Positions 48,907 to 52,823 of a stretch of 52,823 nt of DNA are shown piece by piece. A program made the position numbers and the translations under genes. The first letter of the stretch is position 1, and each line of letters starts with the position of its first letter. The stretch is taken from the NCBI GenBank assembly GCA_022843925.1, contig JALHMS010000027.1, positions 1-52,823 on the forward strand, in the 5' to 3' direction. Source of the stretch: Burkholderiales bacterium. Lineage in GTDB: Bacteria > Pseudomonadota > Gammaproteobacteria > Burkholderiales > Ga0077523. The notes under the pieces are model-generated. The model ran no database searches, was not told where the DNA came from, and was given only the letters and a program-made list of their open reading frames with translations.

Positions 48907-50578
48907 GGTTGATCTCCGTCAGTGTGGTCTCACCCCGCGCCACGAGGTCGAGCGCCGAATCGCGCAGGAACCGCGTCCCGCCGGCGCGCGCGGCTTCCTT
49001 CACGCGGCGGATGGGTTCCTTGGAGGTGATGAGTTCGCGCAGCTCGTCGGTGAGCAGCAGCATCTCGGAAATGGCCTTGCGCCCGCGGTAGCCGCTGCCA
49101 CGACAGTGGCCGCAGCCGCGACCGGCGCGGAACACGAAACCTTCGACGCGCGAGCGGTCGAGGCCCGATGCGGCGAGCAGTTCGTCGTCGGGGTGATCCT
49201 CCGTGGCGCAGTGCGGGCAGTTCACGCGCACGAGGCGCTGCGCGACGATGCCGTTCAGCGCGGCGACGAAACTGTAGGGGTCCACGCCCATGTGCGTGAA
49301 GCGGCCGATCACGTCGAACACGTTGTTGGCGTGCACGGTGGTGAACACGAGGTGGCCGGTGAGTGCGGCCTGCACCGCGATCTGCGCGGTGTCGGCGTCG
49401 CGGATCTCGCCCACCATGATCTTGTCCGGGTCGTGCCGCAGGATCGACCGCAGGCCGCGCGCGAAGGTGAGGCCCTTCTTCTCGTTCACCGGGATCTGCA
49501 GCACGCCGGGCAGCTGGTACTCGACCGGATCCTCGATGGTGATCAGCTTGTCGTGGCCGTGATTGATCTCGGAGATCGCGGCGTAGAGCGTGGTGGTCTT
49601 GCCGCTGCCGGTGGGGCCGGTCACGAGCAGCATGCCGTAGGGTTCCGACGACAGGCGGCGCATCCACGCCTTGGCGACGTCGTCGAAGCCGAGGCTCTCG
49701 AGCGACAAGCCCTTCACCTCGTCCGCGAGGCTCTGCTTGTCGAGGATCCGCAGCACCGCATCCTCGCCGAAGATCGACGGCATGATCGACACGCGGAAGT
49801 CGATCTCGCGGCCCTGCGTGTGCACCTTGAAGCGGCCGTCCTGCGGCACGCGGCGCTCGGCGATGTCCAGCTCGGACATCACCTTCACGCGCGAGATGAC
49901 GTGCTCGGCGGTCTCGAGCCCGGGCACGTGGCTCACGTGCGAGAGCACGCCGTCGATGCGGTACTTGATGGTGAGGCCGGCGGGCGTGGTCTCGAGGTGG
50001 ATGTCGCTCACGGAACTCTTCAGCGCGTCGTAGAGCGTCGAGTTCACGAGCCGCACCACCGGGCTGGCGTCCTCGGAGATCGTCTTCAGCGAGAGGTCGG
50101 CCACCGCGCTGCCGCCGTCGGTCTCGCGCCGCGACTCGACGACCATGCTCTCCATCGCCCGCAGGCTCTCGCCCTGCCGGGCAAGCCACGCCGCGAGATC
50201 CGCGTGGTGCGCGAGACGCAGCTCGAACGGAGCCGCAATGCGCTCGTCGACCCAGTGCCGGAAACGCTCGTCGAACGGATCCCCATGCACGAGGACGAGC
50301 CCGCCGGCATCGTCGCGCAGCACCGCACATTCGCGCGCCATCGCCTCGGCGTAGGGGAGCACGTCGAACGCGGTCTGCGCGGCGTGCAGCGCATCCATCG
50401 TCATCGGCGGCAACACGAGCGCGGCGGCGAGCGCCTGCACGAAGTCCTCGGATTCGAGCCCGCTGTCGGCTTCGAGACAGTCGACGATGCGGCGACCCGA
50501 CGCGCGCGCAGCGTCACGGGCGCGCGCGAAATCGGCGGGGGCGAAGGTGCGCGGCGGGGTGAGGTCGGTGGGGTTCAT
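48887..50578 (-). CDS. gspE: GspE/PilB-type secretion ATPase
   Basis: A 563-residue cytoplasmic hexameric ATPase. A T2SSE N-domain lies in the first about 140 residues. The core has Walker A GPTGSGKT at 321-328, an Asp box ITIEDPVEYQLPG, Walker B IMVGEIRD near 388-394, and a His box TTVHANN about 413-419. A zinc knuckle is formed by Cys454/Cys457 (NCPHC) and Cys489/Cys492 (GCGHC), as in GspE/PilB and not in PilT. It drives pseudopilus extension or secretion. The ATG at 50578 (MNPTDLTPP) is chosen because the longer frame runs into the repeat region and encodes repeat-derived sequence. Confidence 0.95.
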   Translation of the reverse strand: MNPTDLTPPRTFAPADFARARDAARASGRRIVDCLEADSGLESEDFVQALAAALVLPPMTMDALHAAQTAFDVLPYAEAMARECAVLRDDAGGLVLVHGDPFDERFRHWVDERIAAPFELRLAHHADLAAWLARQGESLRAMESMVVESRRETDGGSAVADLSLKTISEDASPVVRLVNSTLYDALKSSVSDIHLETTPAGLTIKYRIDGVLSHVSHVPGLETAEHVISRVKVMSELDIAERRVPQDGRFKVHTQGREIDFRVSIMPSIFGEDAVLRILDKQSLADEVKGLSLESLGFDDVAKAWMRRLSSEPYGMLLVTGPTGSGKTTTLYAAISEINHGHDKLITIEDPVEYQLPGVLQIPVNEKKGLTFARGLRSILRHDPDKIMVGEIRDADTAQIAVQAALTGHLVFTTVHANNVFDVIGRFTHMGVDPYSFVAALNGIVAQRLVRVNCPHCATEDHPDDELLAASGLDRSRVEGFVFRAGRGCGHCRGSGYRGRKAISEMLLLTDELRELITSKEPIRRVKEAARAGGTRFLRDSALDLVARGETTLTEINRVTLVA

Positions 50579-50610
50579 GTAGAGGACACCCGGACGCGGG
50601 CCATGACCCC

Positions 50611-50835
50611 GTAGGAGGGGGCCATGCCCCCGAAAGCGGTGGATGCCGTGGAAGCGCATCGACCGGAACCAGCGCTTTCGCGGCCATGGGCCGCTCCTAC
50701 AACAGCGCGGCCCATTCCCGAGGTGGGTGGCGCATCCACGGGGGGATATACAAGGGGTCCTCCCCTTGTTGGTACACCACGCGGGCACCCCGCCGCGGGC
50801 CAGCGGCCCGAGAGGCGGCCATGGGCCGCTCCTAC
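50611..50835 (+). repeat. REPIN (50611-50700) plus one 135-base type-A unit (50701-50835)
   Basis: The first 90 bases are two inverted REP singlets: GTAGGAGGGGGCCATG at the left and its counterpart ending GGGCCGCTCCTAC at 50700, with CGAAAGCG/CGCTTTCG inside. The next 135 bases are the reverse-orientation copy of the type-A unit seen at 52088, ending again in a REP arm CGCTCCTAC. The block fills most of the 268-base gap between gspF and gspE and is inverted relative to the array on the other side of gspF. Confidence 0.9.
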
Positions 50836-50846
50836 AAAGGCCCGCC

Positions 50847-52034
50847 TCACCGCACGCTCCCCGCCAACTCGAAGATCGGCAGATACATCAGCACCACGAT
50901 CCCGCCGATCACCACGCCGATCAGCGCCATCAACAAGGGCTCGAACGTCTTCGTGAACCAATCGACCCAGCGCGCCATCTCCTCGTCGTGGAACGTGGCG
51001 ATGCGCTCCATCATCTCGCCCATCTGGCCGCTGCGTTCGCCCACCCGCAGCAACCGCAATGCGACGGGCGTGACGAGGCCGGCGGTCTCCATCGAATCCG
51101 ACATCGGGCGGCCTTCGCGGACGAGACGCGTCGCCTGGTCGAGACGCGCGCGGAGTTCGGCGTCGAGCAGGCCCGCCACCATCCCGAGCGCCGGCACCAC
51201 CGAGATGCCGCCGGTCAGGAGCATGCCGAGGGTGCGGTAGAAGCGAGTGAGCTGGTAGACGCGCACGCGCTCGTGGAACCCGGGGATGCGGCGCATCGCG
51301 CGGAGCATGCGGGCGCGGGTGCCGGGCTGGATGATCCACCACGCCACGAGGCCGACGACGGCGAGGAAGATACCGCCCGTCAGCGGACCGTTCTCGTCGA
51401 TGAGCGACCCCCAGCGCAGCAGCAGCCGCGAGAGCAGCGGGAGATCCCCGCCCATGTCCTCGTACACATGACTGAAGCGCGGCACGACGTAGCCCAGCAG
51501 GAACATCGTGACCATGCCCCCGACGATGAGCAGGATCGCCGGGTAGATGGAGGCGCTCACCAGCTTCTTCCGCACGAGATCGAGCTGCGTCTGATAGGTG
51601 ACGTAGCGGGCCAGCGCCTCGGAGAGATCACCGGTGCGCTCGCTCGCGCGGACCGAGGCCACGTACAGGTCGGGAAAGATCGCCGGGTTGGCCTGCAGTG
51701 CGGCGGAGAACGACTTCCCCTCGCGCAGGAGATCGAGCAACCCCTGCAGCACCGATCGGCTCTCGGCGCGGGATTCCTTCTCGGCGAGGGTCTCGAGCGC
51801 TTCGACGAGGCTGATGCCGGCGTTGAGCAGCGCGAGCAGTTCCTGGGTGAAGAGCAGCAGCGGAAACCGATGCCGGCGCTGCGGCAGGCTGAGCGACCAC
51901 GCGCCCCCCTGCACGCCGAGCACGGCGTAGCCCTTGTCGGTCGCCTGCGCACGGGCGTCCCGGGCATCGCGCGCATCGAACGACAGCGACACCACGCCCT
52001 CGCCCGCCTTCATGGCTTTCACCTGGAAGCGCAT
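50847..52034 (-). CDS. gspF: GspF/PilC-type inner-membrane platform protein
   Basis: A 395-residue polytopic protein with two T2SSF domains. The first spans about 60-185 (FTQELLALLNAGISLVEALE, then ASERTGDLSEALARYV). A membrane pair follows about 165-230 (SASIYPAILLIVGGMVTMFL). The second domain spans about 265-390 (FYRTLGMLLTGGISVVPALG, GERSGQMGEMMERIATFHDEE), ending with the last membrane segment (LMALIGVVIGGIVVLMYLPIF). The ATG at 52034 (MRFQVKAMKAGEG) has GGGA upstream; extension further reads into repeat DNA. It heads the secretion operon but is separated from gspE by a 268-base repeat-filled gap, and its own upstream region is entirely REPIN array. Confidence 0.94.
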   Translation of the reverse strand: MRFQVKAMKAGEGVVSLSFDARDARDARAQATDKGYAVLGVQGGAWSLSLPQRRHRFPLLLFTQELLALLNAGISLVEALETLAEKESRAESRSVLQGLLDLLREGKSFSAALQANPAIFPDLYVASVRASERTGDLSEALARYVTYQTQLDLVRKKLVSASIYPAILLIVGGMVTMFLLGYVVPRFSHVYEDMGGDLPLLSRLLLRWGSLIDENGPLTGGIFLAVVGLVAWWIIQPGTRARMLRAMRRIPGFHERVRVYQLTRFYRTLGMLLTGGISVVPALGMVAGLLDAELRARLDQATRLVREGRPMSDSMETAGLVTPVALRLLRVGERSGQMGEMMERIATFHDEEMARWVDWFTKTFEPLLMALIGVVIGGIVVLMYLPIFELAGSVR

Positions 52035-52054
52035 GGTCCCAGCTCTGCATGGAT

Positions 52055-52087
52055 GCGCCACCCACCGTGGAAACGGACCACGATGTT
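52055..52087 (+). repeat. truncated tail of a type-A repeat unit
   Basis: The 33 bases before the first full type-A unit (CACCGTGG, then AACGGACCACG and TGTT) match the last part of the type-A unit (CACCGTGGGAACGGACC...) with a few changes. The array therefore began or was cut inside a unit right next to the gspF start. Confidence 0.6.
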
Positions 52088-52222
52088 GTAGGAGCGGCCC
52101 ATGGCCGCCTCTCGGGCCGGCGGCCCGCGGCGGCTTGGCCGCAGGGCGTACCAACAAGGAGAGGGCCCCTTGTATATCCCCCCGTTGTTGGGCACCCCAC
52201 CGTGGGAACGGACCACGCTGTT
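52088..52222 (+). repeat. type-A repeat unit, 135 bases, copy 1
   Basis: It begins with a REP arm GTAGGAGCGGCCCATGGCCG and then holds GGGCCGGCGGCCC, a CAAGG...CCTTG hairpin and a tail ending CACGCTGTT. The second copy at 52451 differs at only about two positions, in the CAAGG hairpin, where the changes partly compensate. Confidence 0.9.
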
Positions 52223-52336
52223 GTAGGAGCGGGCCATGCCCGCGAGAGCGTTCGTTCCGGTCGAGGCGCTCCCATGGCATCCACCGCTTTCGGGGGCATG
52301 GCCCCCTCCTACAAATTCATCGCCCATCAGGACCTT
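52223..52336 (+). repeat. type-B unit: 90-base REPIN plus 24-base linker, copy 1
   Basis: The REPIN spans 52223-52312. The left arm GTAGGAGCGGGCCATGCCCG with CGAGAGCG is inverted at the right end as CGCTTTCG...GGCCCCCTCCTAC, and about 34 bases separate the arms. The linker AAATTCATCGCCCATCAGGA and four more bases leads to the next unit. Confidence 0.92.
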
Positions 52337-52450
52337 GTAGGAGCGGGCCATGCCCGCGAGAGCGTTCGTTCCGGTCGAGGCGCTCCCATGGCATCCACCG
52401 CTTTCGGGGGCATGGCCCCCTCCTACAAATTCATCGCCCATCAGGACCTT
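52337..52450 (+). repeat. type-B unit: REPIN plus linker, copy 2
   Basis: Identical in layout to copy 1 (114 bases: REPIN 52337-52426 plus the 24-base linker) and, as far as I can read, identical in sequence. Confidence 0.92.
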
Positions 52451-52585
52451 GTAGGAGCGGCCCATGGCCGCCTCTCGGGCCGGCGGCCCGCGGCGGCTTG
52501 GCCGCAGGGCGTACCAACAAGGGGAGAGCCCCTTGTATATCCCCCCGTTGTTGGGCACCCCACCGTGGGAACGGACCACGCTGTT
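52451..52585 (+). repeat. type-A repeat unit, copy 2
   Basis: A 135-base copy of the unit at 52088 starting GTAGGAGCGGCCCATGGCCG. It opens the second 363-base A-B-B super-repeat. Confidence 0.9.
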
Positions 52586-52823
52586 GTAGGAGCGGCCCAT
52601 GGCCGCGAAAGCGTTCGTTCCGGTCGAGGCGCTTCCACGGCATTCACCGCTTTCGGGGGCATGGCCCCCTCCTACAAATTCATCGCCCATCAGGACCTTG
52701 TAGGAGCGGGCCATGCCCGCGAGAGCGTTCGTTCCGGTCGAGGCGCTCCCATGGCATCCACCGCTTTCGGGGGCATGGCCCCCTCCTACAAATTCATCGC
52801 CCATCAGGACCTTGTAGGAGCGG
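52586..52823 (+). repeat. type-B units 3 and 4 and the start of a further unit, cut by the window edge
   Basis: REPINs at 52586-52675 and 52700-52789, each followed by the 24-base linker, then GTAGGAGCGG at 52814-52823 as the start of the next unit. The left arm of the first (GCGGCCCATGGCCGCGAAAG) is a variant of the standard CGGGCCATGCCCG. The A-B-B order predicts a type-A unit next. Confidence 0.9.

Noticed and set aside
52019-52804. Repetitive 261-codon minus-strand frame in the repeat array
   Set aside because: It arises because the repeat spacings 135 and 114 are multiples of three, so the repeat reads through without stops; it has no start signal and is non-coding REPIN DNA.
52088-52823. 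Possible CRISPR array at the right edge
   Set aside because: The periodic units are 114-135 bases long, internally palindromic, and the intervals between REP arms are themselves repeated instead of being unique spacers.

Overview
The window is a chromosomal segment of a high-GC, Gram-negative betaproteobacterium. The evidence is a DUF3567 protein, a single-cysteine DksA, the EpsA/EpsL/PEP-CTERM gene set and a PilM/N/O-type secretion operon with a cohesin-bearing secretin. I cannot name the genus. Coordinates and residue numbers were located by hand, and gene names rest on motif recognition rather than on a database search.

Left part (1-18.6 kb), mostly housekeeping and signalling. tRNA-Tyr and tRNA-Gly lie behind a near-consensus sigma-70 promoter. 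They are followed by a ridA-tas pair, a DUF3567 gene with a clear terminator, an L-lactate permease, an EamA exporter and an orphan branched-chain-amino-acid-type binding protein. Next is a minus-strand operon exbB-exbD-moxR-DUF58-TgpA (12.2 to 6.7 kb). After it come dksA, a Rap1a/Tai-type immunity-like protein, a hydroxypyruvate isomerase gene with a hybrid sensor kinase downstream, and a plus-strand protein built of two modules resembling the RNA polymerase alpha C-terminal domain.

Middle and right part (18.6-52 kb), an almost unbroken minus-strand run devoted to the cell surface. In transcription order from the right: (i) a compact type II secretion/type IV pilus-like operon, gspF, gspE, pilM, pilN, pilO, pilP/gspC, secretin with a C-terminal cohesin domain, two pseudopilins, the regulator epsA, and a third pseudopilin whose only plausible start is CTG overlapping the epsA stop; (ii) a PEP-CTERM protein and a PstS-like secreted binding protein; (iii) a two-partner secretion pair, TpsB and a 3,584-residue TpsA exoprotein; (iv) an ExbB carrying a periplasmic DUF2341/LamG-like extension, ExbD, TonB, a Porin_5-type porin and a secreted coiled-coil protein; (v) a CAAX-protease-related membrane protein and the outer-membrane protein EpsL, both companions of exosortase (PEP-CTERM) systems. 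No exosortase gene is in the window.

Blocks iii and iv together look like one secretion-plus-TonB surface system and are the best candidate here for an under-described system. The gspF gene is flanked on both sides by inverted copies of a REPIN-type palindromic repeat. The right-hand array has a higher-order period of 363 bp and runs off the end of the window.
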